Shown: positions 8,939 to 20,718 of the stretch, piece by piece | Layout: the number at the start of each line of letters is the position of its first letter | Position numbering within the stretch: the stretch's first letter is position 1 | Assembly (NCBI RefSeq): GCF_003369445.1 | Contig: NZ_QRCU01000024.1 | Location: 1 to 54,865, forward strand | From: Arthrobacter silvisoli | GTDB taxonomy: Bacteria; Actinomycetota; Actinomycetes; Actinomycetales; Micrococcaceae | Reading direction: 5' to 3' | Length of the DNA stretch: 54,865 nt | Made by a program: the position numbers and the translations under genes | Notes under the pieces: generated by a model | Told to the model about the DNA's origin: nothing | What the model saw: the letters and a program-made list of their open reading frames with translations, nothing else | The model's database searches: none

Positions 8939-9600
8939 GCACGGACCTGAGGGTTCTGATTGTCGACGACGACTTCCACGTGGCCCGGCTGCACGCGGCG
9001 TATGTGGATTCGGTAGCCGGATTCCTGGCACTGAGCCCGGCTGGATCCACCGCGCAGGCGCTGCAGTCGGTGCACAGCCTGCGGCCGGACCTGGTACTGC
9101 TGGATGTCTACCTGCCGGACGGTTCGGGCCTGGACCTGCTGGGGCAGTTGGACGTGGATGCCATGATGCTCACGGCCGCCTCCGACGCCCTGTCCATCCG
9201 CACAGCCACCCGCCGCGGGGCCCTGGCGTACCTCCTGAAGCCCTTCACCGCCGAGGCCCTCTCCCAGCAGTTGCGGGCCTACGCCCGCTACCGGCGGATC
9301 CTGGACAGGCAGCAGTCGGTGGACCAGGACACCATCGAGAAGGCCCGGCGGGCGCTGTTCGCCGGGGAGATCTCGTCGTCGGGCAAAACGCGCTCGGCCA
9401 CCGAGTCCGCGGTGCTGGAATCGCTGGAGCCTGGCGAGCAGTACTCAGCCGCGGAGGTTGCGGAACGGGTGGGGGTGTCCCGGGCCACCGCGCAACGGTA
9501 CCTTTCCTCGCTCGCGGACGATGGCGCCGTCGAGATCCAGCTCCGCTACGGCACCACCGGCCGGCCCGAGCACCGTTACGGAGTGCCCGGCCGGCGCTGA
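8935..9600 (+). CDS. CitB/DctR-family response regulator
   Basis: Partner of the upstream kinase and probable activator of the citrate transporter. 221 residues. The receiver domain (1-120) has acidic DDD at 11-13, phosphoacceptor Asp57 in LLDVYLPDGSG, the Thr of MMLTAAS and Lys102 in LLKPF. The C-terminal helix-turn-helix domain includes YSAAEVAERVGVSRATAQRYLSSL, of the CitB/DcuR type. The start ATG overlaps the kinase stop (ATGA), so the two are translationally coupled. Likely phosphorylated at Asp57, then binds the gap at 6899-7129. Confidence 0.92.
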   Translation: MSTDLRVLIVDDDFHVARLHAAYVDSVAGFLALSPAGSTAQALQSVHSLRPDLVLLDVYLPDGSGLDLLGQLDVDAMMLTAASDALSIRTATRRGALAYLLKPFTAEALSQQLRAYARYRRILDRQQSVDQDTIEKARRALFAGEISSSGKTRSATESAVLESLEPGEQYSAAEVAERVGVSRATAQRYLSSLADDGAVEIQLRYGTTGRPEHRYGVPGRR

Positions 9601-9630
9601 CGTTCCCCAAGACAAGCGCGGGGTTGGACC

Positions 9631-10014
9631 TTAGTTCGTGCTCTTCTGCGCGACCAGCTCGATCTCGACGAGCATCTGCGGATCCAGGAACGGCAGCACA
9701 TGCACCAGGGAGAGGGTGGGGCGGATCTCGCCGAAGACCTCGCCGTGGGCGCGGCCGGCGTCTTCCCACTTGCTGATGTCCGTCAGGTACAGCTTCGACT
9801 GCACCACGTCCTCGTAGGAGAAACCGGCGTCGGCCAGCACGGTTCCGAGCTTCTCGAGGATGTACTTGCTCTGGGAGTAGAAGTCATCGCCCACAATGCC
9901 GTCCGGGCCGGAGGCCGCCGTGGCGGAAATGTACAGGGTGTTGTCCACCTGCACCGCACGCGAGTATCCGAGGGACTGTTCCCAGACCGAACCCGTACCG
10001 TAAGTCTTGCGCAT
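9631..10014 (-). CDS. RidA/YjgF-family protein
   Basis: 127 residues of the RidA (YjgF/YER057c/UK114) fold. Canonical members hydrolyse reactive enamine/imine intermediates from PLP enzymes to ketoacids and ammonia. Family stretches include VDNTLYISATAASGPDG, the long helix QSKYILEKLGTVLADAG and VVQSKLYLTDISKW. The usual catalytic C-terminal Arg region is present only loosely (GEIRPTLSLVHV), so a non-deaminase subgroup is possible. The start chosen is ATG 10014 with AGGAGAAG upstream; the frame extends much further without similarity. Convergent with the response regulator, 30 bp apart. Confidence 0.85.
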   Translation of the reverse strand: MRKTYGTGSVWEQSLGYSRAVQVDNTLYISATAASGPDGIVGDDFYSQSKYILEKLGTVLADAGFSYEDVVQSKLYLTDISKWEDAGRAHGEVFGEIRPTLSLVHVLPFLDPQMLVEIELVAQKSTN

Positions 10015-10070
10015 GCCGCGCTTCTCCTGTCGCCGCGCCCGGCCCGGTGGCCGGGGTCTACGGTGAAACT

Positions 10071-10583
10071 TTAGGGCTGGCCAAGCTCGCACCGGTAAAC
10101 GAACAGCTTTATGTCGGTGCCCGGTACGAACCAGTCCCGTTCCGGAACCCGCTCGAATCCCGTGGCCCGGTACAGGGCGTTTGCGCTCTCCCAGGTGGCG
10201 CCGGTGGTCAACGCCACCGCATTGATGCCGGCCCGGGAGCGGGCATGGTCCATCAGGGCCTTGACGAGCGTCTTGCCGGCGCCGGAACGCTGCACGGCCG
10301 GATCCACCACGAGGGTGCGCATTTCTAGTTCGTCGTCGTAGGCGATGTCCGCGAAGGGACCGCCGGCCGCTGCCACGGTCACGGACCCGATCACTTCGCC
10401 GCCGCGCTCGGCCACCCACACGTCGGCGTGTTCGGCGCGGCCGGCCACGTCCCGCAGTTGGCGCAGGTACGGGTGCTCCGGATCTCCGTAGTAGCCGGCG
10501 GCGACGTACGAGTCGATCGTGATGCGGGCGACGTCGTCATAGTCTGCGGGCCTGGCCGGACGGACGGTGATCGGTATTTGCAC
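10071..10583 (-). CDS. GNAT-family N-acetyltransferase
   Basis: 170-residue acetyl-CoA-dependent transferase. Motif A, with the acetyl-CoA pyrophosphate loop, is MRTLVVDPAVQRSGAGKTLV (the Q-R-x-G-x-G/A pattern). Motif B follows in NAVALTTGATWESANALYRATGFERV. The N-terminal ITVRPARPADYDDVARI is typical. The start chosen is GTG 10583 (VQIPITVRPA), since no in-frame ATG lies nearby and an ATG just upstream is in another frame; the ribosome-binding site is weak, so the start is uncertain. Substrate unknown. Same strand as ridA, 56 bp before it. Confidence 0.82.
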   Translation of the reverse strand: MQIPITVRPARPADYDDVARITIDSYVAAGYYGDPEHPYLRQLRDVAGRAEHADVWVAERGGEVIGSVTVAAAGGPFADIAYDDELEMRTLVVDPAVQRSGAGKTLVKALMDHARSRAGINAVALTTGATWESANALYRATGFERVPERDWFVPGTDIKLFVYRCELGQP

Positions 10584-10905
10584 CGATCCATCGTAGTGGC
10601 GGCACCTGCCGCAGACCCTCGAAACGGGCCTTTCAGTGACCGATCTATCACGTGCCGGCGCCCGACGGCGGTCCTTCCGTTGCGTCGCCGTGCGCCTCGC
10701 CGCGGGTCTTCCCGCGTTGCTTCCCGCGTTGCTTCCCGGGTGCCTTCCCGGGTGCCTTCCCGTGTTGCCCTGAATGGCGCCGTGTTGAGTCCGGTTGCGG
10801 GCCGTTAAGCCCGGTTTCCCGCTGTTTCGCGAAGATGTCGGATCGCTGGCGCAGGCCACGGCCGGCATGGTTGATTGGCCGCCAGGACCCAGGAAAGGAC
10901 CCCCA
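10584..10905. other. gene-free gap with tandem repeat
   Basis: A 322-bp stretch between two divergent genes. I see no supported gene: overlapping frames exist on both strands but all read the repeat as simple Arg/Gly/Lys-rich sequence. It holds the 12-bp tandem array at 10702-10773 and, near its right end, the ribosome-binding site of the monooxygenase (AGGAAAGGA at about 10890-10899). Promoters for both neighbours should lie here, but none stands out. Confidence 0.6.
10702..10773. repeat. 12-bp tandem repeat, about 6 units
   Basis: Units read GCGGGTCTTCCC, GCGTTGCTTCCC (twice), GGGTGCCTTCCC (twice), then a degenerate GTGTTGCCCTGA. They follow without gaps in the gap between the GNAT and monooxygenase genes. 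The pairwise identity of neighbouring units suggests recent duplication by slippage. Confidence 0.85.
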
Positions 10906-12270
10906 ATGAGCACTTCGCGAACCCTCCACCTCAATGCCTTCCTCATGAGCACCGGCCACCACGAAGCCTCCTGGCGCCTGCCGGAGAGCGACCCCACCGC
11001 CAACACCAAGGTGGCGCACTACCAGCGGCTCGCACGCATTGCCGAGCGCGGCAAGCTGGACTCGGTGTTCTTCGCCGACTCGCCCGTGCTGTTCGGCGAG
11101 GTCGGGCGCCGGCCCGCGGGCACGCTGGAGCCCACCGTGCTGCTGACCGCCCTCGCCGGCGCCACAGAGAAGATCGGACTCATCGCCACCGCCTCCACCA
11201 CCTACAACGAGCCCTTCAACCTCGCCCGCCGCTTCGCCTCCGTGGACTGGGTGAGCGACTGCCGTGCAGGCTGGAACGTGGTCACCACGGCCGGGCCCGA
11301 CGCCGCCCGGAACTTTGGCGTGGACGACCAGCCTGCACACGCGGTCCGCTACGAGCGCGCCGCCGAGTTCATCGAGGTCGCCCGGAAGCTCTGGGACAGC
11401 TGGGACGACGACGCGATCGTCGCCGACAAGGCGGAGGGCGTGTGGGGCAGCGCCGGCCGGATCCGCACCATCGACCACGAAGGAAAGCACTTCCGGGTCC
11501 GTGGACCCCTGAACCTGCCCCGCTCACCGCAGGGCCATCCGCTGATCGTGCAGGCCGGCTCGTCCGAAAGCGGCAAGAACCTCGCCGCCCGCTACGCCGA
11601 GGCGGTCTTCACGGCGCACCAGACCTTGGCCGACGCGCAGGCGTTCTATGCCGGCCTCAAGGCCCGCACGGCCGCCGTCGGGCGCGATCCGGAAGGCATC
11701 AAGATCCTGCCGGGGATCGTCCCGGTGATCGGTTCCACTGAGGCCGAGGCGCTGAGGCTGGAGCAGGAACTGGATGGGCTCATCAAGCCCGAATACGCCC
11801 GCGAACAGCTGGCCAAGACGCTCCGCGTTGCCCCGGAGGACCTGCCATTGGACCGGCAGTTGCCGGCGGACCTGCCATCGGAGGACGAGATCGAGGGTGC
11901 CAAGAGCCGCTACACCCTGATCGTGGAGCTCGCGCGCCGGGAGCAGCTCACCGTGCGGCAGCTGATCGGACGCCTGGGCGGCGGCCGCGGGCACCGCACT
12001 TTCGCCGGAACCGCCGAGCAGGTGGCGGACGCCATCCAGGAATGGTTCGACGGCGGAGCGGCCGACGGCTTCAACATCATGCCGCCGGTGCTCCCCTCAG
12101 GCCTGGAAACCTTCGTGGACCAGGTGGTGCCGGTGCTGCAGGAACGCGGCCTCTTCCGCCGCGAATACACGGCGTCCACGCTCCGCGGCCACTACGGCCT
12201 GGAGCGGCCGGCCAGCCGTTATGCCGGCATCGAGGCGCCACAGCTGAGCTCGATCGGTTCCGGATTCTAG
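10906..12270 (+). CDS. NtaA/SnaA/DszA-family FMN-dependent monooxygenase
   Basis: Flavin-dependent monooxygenase of the bacterial luciferase-like superfamily, in the nitrilotriacetate / dibenzothiophene-sulfone (NtaA-DszA) branch. It uses FMNH2 from a separate reductase to oxidise a small organic molecule. 454 residues. Family stretches are LHLNAFLMSTGHHEASWR, LDSVFFADSP, the flavin-region segment EPTVLLTALAGATEKIGLIATASTT (first part), VSDCRAGWNVVTT and FAGTAEQVADAIQEWFDGGAADGFNIM near the C terminus. The start is ATG 10906 with AGGAAAGGA upstream; the frame continues to 10795 without similarity. No dedicated flavin reductase lies beside it, and the substrate is unknown. Confidence 0.9.
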   Translation: MSTSRTLHLNAFLMSTGHHEASWRLPESDPTANTKVAHYQRLARIAERGKLDSVFFADSPVLFGEVGRRPAGTLEPTVLLTALAGATEKIGLIATASTTYNEPFNLARRFASVDWVSDCRAGWNVVTTAGPDAARNFGVDDQPAHAVRYERAAEFIEVARKLWDSWDDDAIVADKAEGVWGSAGRIRTIDHEGKHFRVRGPLNLPRSPQGHPLIVQAGSSESGKNLAARYAEAVFTAHQTLADAQAFYAGLKARTAAVGRDPEGIKILPGIVPVIGSTEAEALRLEQELDGLIKPEYAREQLAKTLRVAPEDLPLDRQLPADLPSEDEIEGAKSRYTLIVELARREQLTVRQLIGRLGGGRGHRTFAGTAEQVADAIQEWFDGGAADGFNIMPPVLPSGLETFVDQVVPVLQERGLFRREYTASTLRGHYGLERPASRYAGIEAPQLSSIGSGF

Positions 12271-12297
12271 CCGGAGAGATCCGCGCCGGAGCAGTTC

Positions 12298-12315
12298 CGC
12301 CGGGGCCCTCCGGCG
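12298..12315. terminator. short hairpin between convergent genes
   Basis: CGCCGG (12298-12303) pairs with CCGGCG (12310-12315) around GGCCCT, directly against the stop codon of the inositol-phosphatase-like gene and 28 bp past the monooxygenase stop. There is no T-run; it is a plausible shared terminator. Confidence 0.45.
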
Positions 12316-15482
<3,167 letters not shown>

Positions 15483-15483
15483 T

Positions 15484-15509
15484 CACGGCAGAGCACTCAC
15501 GGCAGAGCA
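15484..15509. repeat. direct repeat upstream of ligA
   Basis: CACGGCAGAGCA occurs at 15484-15495 and 15498-15509, a 14-bp period, about 32 bp upstream of the ligA start. The part ACGGCA also pairs with TGCCGT near 15464. It could be a regulator site in the ligA promoter; no known consensus fits. Confidence 0.45.
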
Positions 15510-15533
15510 AATGGAGGGCGGAAAAACGGAGGC

Positions 15534-16151
15534 TCAGTGAGCGCCGATCCGGTTCTTGCTCCACAGGGCGAAGGCCAGGCCGCCCAGGCCCACCACCAGC
15601 ACGCCCGCCATGATGGCGAGGATCCCGAAAATGCCGTTGCCGGATGCCGGCTTGTCGCTGACGAGCGCGGCCTGGGTGGCTTCCTTGGCGTCGTCGATGG
15701 GCTTGGTCCAGTTCGAATCGACCGTGGGGCCCGCGCTGGGAGTCCAGCGGCTCGCCGCCGGCGCCGCGGTGGAGGTGGGAATGTCCGACGGCGCCAGGCT
15801 GGCCGCCGTCGTCTCCTCCGGCGTCGTGCTCGGGGCGGGCGCCCGGACCACCGGTGCCGGGGTCACAACGGGCGGCTTCGCCGGGGCCGGCTTCTGGATG
15901 ACCGGGGCCGGGTCCGCCGGCGCCGTCTCGCTGGGTGTGGGTGCCGGAAGCACCGGGGCCGGGGTAACTCCGGGAACCGGGCAGACCTGCCCGGGAGGGC
16001 AGGCCTTGGCCGTCTCGGCGGCATGCGCGGCCAGGAGCGGGAAAGCGCACAGGACGAGCGCAAGCAGCACGGCGGCCAGGGACGCGGCGAACGGGGTCCG
16101 TGCCGCCGTGCGGGCGGCAGGCTGGTGCTTCGGGGTGGGGCGAACGGTCAT
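15534..16151 (-). CDS. proline/alanine-rich single-pass membrane protein
   Basis: 205 residues, no recognised domain. Residues 1-45 are an Arg-rich N terminus, a hydrophobic core (FAASLAAVLLALVLCAFPLL) and an AHA cleavage site: a Sec signal. Then come two cysteines (51 and 57), a long Pro/Ala/Thr-rich outer stretch to about 135, a short segment DSNWTKPIDDAKEATQAAL, and a C-terminal membrane helix at about 175-197 ending in SKNRIGAH. The architecture resembles a cell-wall-spanning anchor. It lies 121 bp after the EssC-like ATPase gene on the same strand, so it may belong to that system. The start is ATG 16151 with GAGG upstream. Function unknown. Confidence 0.75.
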   Translation of the reverse strand: MTVRPTPKHQPAARTAARTPFAASLAAVLLALVLCAFPLLAAHAAETAKACPPGQVCPVPGVTPAPVLPAPTPSETAPADPAPVIQKPAPAKPPVVTPAPVVRAPAPSTTPEETTAASLAPSDIPTSTAAPAASRWTPSAGPTVDSNWTKPIDDAKEATQAALVSDKPASGNGIFGILAIMAGVLVVGLGGLAFALWSKNRIGAH

Positions 16152-16272
16152 GATGGCCTCACGGGGCAGCCATGCTGCCCGGACTTGGGGATGGTTCCGG
16201 AATTTTCCTACACCCGGGAAGCCCCCGCAAATCCATTCACTGGCGAAACCCGCTCCCGCCGGGGAACCGCCG

Positions 16273-19200
16273 CTAGTTGCGGTTCTCCGGCGGCAGCGCC
16301 ACCTGAATCTTGCGGACCTTGCCGCGCCCCACGATGTACCCGCGGCCCGGGATGAAGTCCGGGCTGATCCTGCCCAGCGAAGTGCTGAGCAGGCTGTCGC
16401 CTTCCACGTCCGAGGGGTTGAGCAGCAGGCCGCGCCGCCCGGACTTGAAGGGTTGGGCCAGGGACCAGGCCTGGGACCAGGTGGAGCTTTCCGATTCGCC
16501 GACCACCCACTGGTCCGCCTTGATCGAATCGGTAACCAGCTTGTTGATGGACATTTCGGCGAGGGAGTCCGTGAAGTCCGTCAGGCCCTCGATGAAGATC
16601 GCCATGGTTCCCGGGCGCTCGGTGGACCGTTCGGTGAGCTCCTCGGCAGCCTCCTCCACCTCGTCGGGCCCCACGAGCGAACGGCTCCAGACCTTCAGTC
16701 CGGCCACGGCCGAGCGCCGCGCTCCGATGTAGACGAGTTCCGTGTCCGGGTTGGAGCGGCGCAGCGCATAGGCCATGGTGACGAGTGCAACCGTGCGGCC
16801 GGCGCCGGGCGGGCCGGACACGAGGAGAGGGCCCTTGGCGGCGATGGCCGCGGGGTCCAGGGACTCGTCGTCGACGCCGATGACCGGCTGGTCGAAGCCG
16901 CCGGCGGGGAGGATGTCCAGGTCCACCTGTTCGGGCAGGCGCTGGATCCGCGGCGCCTCTTCCATGCCCTGGCGCTGCATGGCCTGCGCAAGCTTGGTGA
17001 CTTCGCGGGCCTGCAGGGCGAGGTTGGAGTTGCCGCCAAGCACGGCCAGCTGCACCTCAAGGTCGCCGAGGAGCCCGCGGCCGGGCGGTGACGCCGGGCC
17101 GAGCACGTCCTTGGGCACGTCCAGGGTCATGTAGTCGTCCTCGGAGCTGAGGCGCAGGACCAGGCGTCGCTGGATCGAGGCGAGCAGCGAGGCCGGCACC
17201 GAGTTCGGCCGGTCGCCGCTGACCACCAGGTGGATGCCCAGGGGGCGTCCGTCCGTGGCCAGTTGCAGGAAGATGTCCCACAGCGCGGACAGGCGGCTGT
17301 ATTCGTAGGCTTCGCGGAAGGCGGACATGCCGTCCACCAGCACGAAGATGCGCTTCTCGTCGGGCCGCTTGGCCAGCTTGCGGTACTCGACGATGGTGGA
17401 GGCCCGGACCTCTGCGAAGCGGGTGGAACGGTCCTCGGCGATGTCGCGGAGCCAGCGCAGCAGGCGGCCGACGCGTTCGACGTCGTCGCCGCCGATGATC
17501 TCGCCCACGTGCGGCAGGCCGTCGAGCATCTTCAGGCCCGAGGAACCGCAGTCGATGCCGTACACGTGTACCGGGCCGCCGCGCGGAGTGACGGCCGCGG
17601 CGATGGCGATGCCGCGCAGCGCCGCGGACTTGCCCGAGCCGCCGGTGCCGTAGACGGCCATGTTGCCGTCCTTGTCCGGTTCGTAGAACACGGTGGGCTG
17701 GTCCTGGTGCACGGGATCGTCGGCCACGCCGAGCAACAGCCGTTCGTCGGTGCGCGGATTGGGCAGCTTCGAGAAGTCGTAGGTGGTGGCCAGTTCGTTC
17801 AGCCACGGCTTCCGGGGCGGGTTGATGCCGAGCGAGTCCGCTGCCCGGATGATGTTCGTGGTCATCCGCGATATGTCGTTCGGGCCGGCCGGGTCTTCCT
17901 TGACGGCGTCCACCGGGGCCGGCGCCTCCCAGCTCGCCCCGGAGCCGAAGGCCATCTCCACGATGTCGATCCGCGGCCGCTGGGGTTTCTCGGTGGTCCA
18001 ACCGCCGGCGTACCCGGTCTGGAAGCCCTGGATCCGGCCGGGGCCGGTCTTGGCGGCGCCGCGGCCGGGAATGGACGGGTCGAAGTACGCGGCCAGGGGC
18101 ACCCCGAGGATGTCCGTGGCATCGTCTTCGTCGGCCATGCGCAGCGCGACCCGCAGGTTGGTGTTGGCGCGCAGGCTGTCCTTGATGACGCCGGCGGGGC
18201 GCTGCGTGGCCAGGATCAGGTGCACCCCGAGGGAACGGCCGCGGGCGGCGACGTCCACCACACCGTCCACGAACTCGGGCATTTCCGAGGCCAAGGCGGC
18301 GAACTCGTCCACGATGATGATCAGGTACGGCGGCGCCTCGGGATCGGCTTCGCGCTGGAGGGCGAGCAGGTCCTTGGCCTTCTTCCGGTTGAACAGGTGC
18401 TCGCGGTAGTGCAGTTCGGCGCGCAGCGAGGTGAGCGCCCGCCGCACGAGGTGCGGCGACAGGTCAGTCACAAGGCCCACGGTGTGCGGAAGCTTCACGC
18501 AATCCGCGAACGCGGCGCCGCCCTTGTAGTCCACGAAGAGGAACGTGACACGATCCGGGCTGTAAGCCGAGGCCATGCCCATCACCCAGGACTGCAGGAA
18601 CTCGGACTTGCCCGCGCCGGTGGTCCCGCCGACCAGGGCGTGCGGGCCTTCGTTCTTGAGGTCCAGATAGAACGGTTCCACGCCTTTCGATCCCACCAGG
18701 GCGCGCAGGCTGCCGTTGTCCTTGCGGTTGGGCACGGCGGTGGAGTGCACGGAGTTGTTCTCCTGCCAGCGTTCGGCCACCGCCTGCGGCACGTCCATGA
18801 AGTCCTTGCCCACCAGCGTCACATAGGACACTGCGCGCGGCAGGTCGGAGTCGTCGTCGACCGGCTTGCCCACGTCCACCAGGGGCGACATCATGCGGGC
18901 CAGCTGGGTGGCAAGCCCGGCTTCAACACTTTCGCAGCTCACCGGGTACGTGTGGCGCCCGAGCCGGACCTGGCCGGTGGTGGTGCCGTGGTCGCCGTCG
19001 ACCGCCATGAAGTCGCGGCAGGCGGCCGGCAGGGCCTGCACATTGGCGGCGACCCACATGACGTGGACCCCGGAATCGGGGCCACGTTCCACCAGGCGGG
19101 TGAGCCGGCCGCGGTCCACCGGAGCGTCATCTTCCACGACCACCAGGACTGAGGGCAGCACCGGCCCGGCGAGCTCGCCGTGTTCGTTGGCCAGGGACGG

Positions 19201-20718
19201 TCGTGGCAGCGGCCGCGGATCCTTCGACGCGGCTTCGCGCTGCTCCACAAGGTCTTCCAGCTTGGCCAGCAGGGAGGCACCGGCGCCGGGTCCTGCCGCG
19301 AGGTGGTCGCCGGACAGCGGGCTGTGGCCGGAGCCGACATGGGGCAGCCACTGCAGCCAGTTCCAGCGTTCCCGGGAGCGGCCGGAGGTCAGCGAGGTGA
19401 CCACGAGTTCGGCGGGCGAATGCAGGCCCACCAGTTGCAGCACCATGCCGCGGGCGACGTCGTCGACCAGTCCGCGCTCACCGGCGACGCCGAAGGAGCC
19501 TGAGGTGCGCAGCTGGGAGACGACCGGCACGCCGTCGATCATCCGTACCTGGGCCAGGCATTCCTGGATCTCGCGCATGTACTGCGCTTCGGTGTCGTTG
19601 CTGGCCGGCTCTTCGAACGGAATGCGCGACGGCGCCGTGCCCAGTCCGAAGCGCACCCCCAGGAAGCCTTTGTGTTCCGGGCGGTGGGTCCACAGCAAGG
19701 GGCCGAGCTTGTAGATCGCGTCCACGGTGTCGCTCACGGAGGGCGATTCCTGCAGCCGGACCGAGCGTTCGATGTTCTGCTGCTCGGCGATGTCTTCGCG
19801 GAACGCCAGCATGGAGGCACGGAAGTGCTTGATGCCCTCCTTCAGCTGCCGCTTCGACTGGACCTTGTGGTCCACGTAGTGGCCGATGATGAACAGCGGC
19901 ATCATCATCATGAACACTACGGAGAGGACGTTCTGGGTGATGGCGAACATGATGCCGCCCATGAGGAGCGGCGCCATCAGCATGATGTACGGGAACGGCT
20001 GGTGGTCGGGGCGTTTCGGGCCGGACGGGACCACTCGTTTCGGCGGGTCGAAGCGGGGCACCACGCGCGGGGAACGGTTGAAGTCCACCAGCGGTGAGCT
20101 GGGTGCGGCGCTGTGGTTCCGGGACAGGGCGACGACGCCCACCGTGGTGTCGCCGAGGGTGACCGTGTCCGAGGAGTTCAGCGTCGCCCGGGCCACCGGC
20201 AGCCCGTCCATGAGCAGGCCGTTGGCGGAGTTGGTGTCCGCGATTTCGACGGTCTCGGCGACGGTGATGCGGGCATGCCGCTTCGAAGTCATGGGGTCGC
20301 TCAGGCGGATGTCGGCGTCCCGGTCGCGGCCGATGTAGCTGGTGCCGAACGGCAGCGAAAACTCGCTGCCGGAGTCCGGGCCGGACAGCACGCGGAGGGT
20401 GGCCGCCGTCGGGCCGCGGTGTCCGCCGGGGGTGGCGAACTGTTCGCTCACCTGGGTCAGGGACACCGTGGATCCGGGCCGCAGCCCGGATTCCAGCAGG
20501 TTCCCGGCAGGGTCCAGCACGATGCCGCTCATGCCGGCCCCGACGAAGGCCTCATCGACCTTGAGGGACAGGTTCGGCGGGACGTCGCTGCCCTGGCGGT
20601 CCGGGTCGGCTGCCCAGAGTTCACCGGCGATGTCGGCCACCGTGGCCCGGCCGTCCACCGTGACCGCGAGGTCCTTGGCGGCGGCAGGGTCGCGGCGCAA
20701 AGTCAGGCGGAACTTCAT
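16273..20718 (-). CDS. EssC/EccC-type FtsK/SpoIIIE membrane ATPase with FHA domain
   Basis: 1481 residues with the layout of type VII secretion motor ATPases of the EssC kind. A ubiquitin-like or degenerate FHA N-terminal domain spans 1-95, an FHA domain about 107-195 (YIGRDRDADIRLSD, SKRHARI, NSANGLLMDG), and two membrane helices about 243-283. Three ATPase domains follow. D1 is intact: GGTTGAGKS at 697-705, IIIVDEFAAL near 800 and ATQRP at 842-846. D2 has GTGGSGKSA (1024-1032) but its Walker B reads VLVDGMSAF, with Gly for Glu. D3 has GPPGAGRT, with Arg for the P-loop Lys. Catalysis should rest on D1, as in EccC. Its ATG overlaps the upstream FHA gene (ATGA). No WXG100, EssA/EssB or EccB/D/E gene is nearby. 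Confidence 0.88.
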   Translation of the reverse strand: MKFRLTLRRDPAAAKDLAVTVDGRATVADIAGELWAADPDRQGSDVPPNLSLKVDEAFVGAGMSGIVLDPAGNLLESGLRPGSTVSLTQVSEQFATPGGHRGPTAATLRVLSGPDSGSEFSLPFGTSYIGRDRDADIRLSDPMTSKRHARITVAETVEIADTNSANGLLMDGLPVARATLNSSDTVTLGDTTVGVVALSRNHSAAPSSPLVDFNRSPRVVPRFDPPKRVVPSGPKRPDHQPFPYIMLMAPLLMGGIMFAITQNVLSVVFMMMMPLFIIGHYVDHKVQSKRQLKEGIKHFRASMLAFREDIAEQQNIERSVRLQESPSVSDTVDAIYKLGPLLWTHRPEHKGFLGVRFGLGTAPSRIPFEEPASNDTEAQYMREIQECLAQVRMIDGVPVVSQLRTSGSFGVAGERGLVDDVARGMVLQLVGLHSPAELVVTSLTSGRSRERWNWLQWLPHVGSGHSPLSGDHLAAGPGAGASLLAKLEDLVEQREAASKDPRPLPRPSLANEHGELAGPVLPSVLVVVEDDAPVDRGRLTRLVERGPDSGVHVMWVAANVQALPAACRDFMAVDGDHGTTTGQVRLGRHTYPVSCESVEAGLATQLARMMSPLVDVGKPVDDDSDLPRAVSYVTLVGKDFMDVPQAVAERWQENNSVHSTAVPNRKDNGSLRALVGSKGVEPFYLDLKNEGPHALVGGTTGAGKSEFLQSWVMGMASAYSPDRVTFLFVDYKGGAAFADCVKLPHTVGLVTDLSPHLVRRALTSLRAELHYREHLFNRKKAKDLLALQREADPEAPPYLIIIVDEFAALASEMPEFVDGVVDVAARGRSLGVHLILATQRPAGVIKDSLRANTNLRVALRMADEDDATDILGVPLAAYFDPSIPGRGAAKTGPGRIQGFQTGYAGGWTTEKPQRPRIDIVEMAFGSGASWEAPAPVDAVKEDPAGPNDISRMTTNIIRAADSLGINPPRKPWLNELATTYDFSKLPNPRTDERLLLGVADDPVHQDQPTVFYEPDKDGNMAVYGTGGSGKSAALRGIAIAAAVTPRGGPVHVYGIDCGSSGLKMLDGLPHVGEIIGGDDVERVGRLLRWLRDIAEDRSTRFAEVRASTIVEYRKLAKRPDEKRIFVLVDGMSAFREAYEYSRLSALWDIFLQLATDGRPLGIHLVVSGDRPNSVPASLLASIQRRLVLRLSSEDDYMTLDVPKDVLGPASPPGRGLLGDLEVQLAVLGGNSNLALQAREVTKLAQAMQRQGMEEAPRIQRLPEQVDLDILPAGGFDQPVIGVDDESLDPAAIAAKGPLLVSGPPGAGRTVALVTMAYALRRSNPDTELVYIGARRSAVAGLKVWSRSLVGPDEVEEAAEELTERSTERPGTMAIFIEGLTDFTDSLAEMSINKLVTDSIKADQWVVGESESSTWSQAWSLAQPFKSGRRGLLLNPSDVEGDSLLSTSLGRISPDFIPGRGYIVGRGKVRKIQVALPPENRN

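Noticed and set aside
10648..11490. 280-residue minus-strand frame with Gly-Lys repeats
   Set aside because: The repeat comes from the 12-bp tandem array; the rest is antisense to the monooxygenase. No ribosome-binding site.
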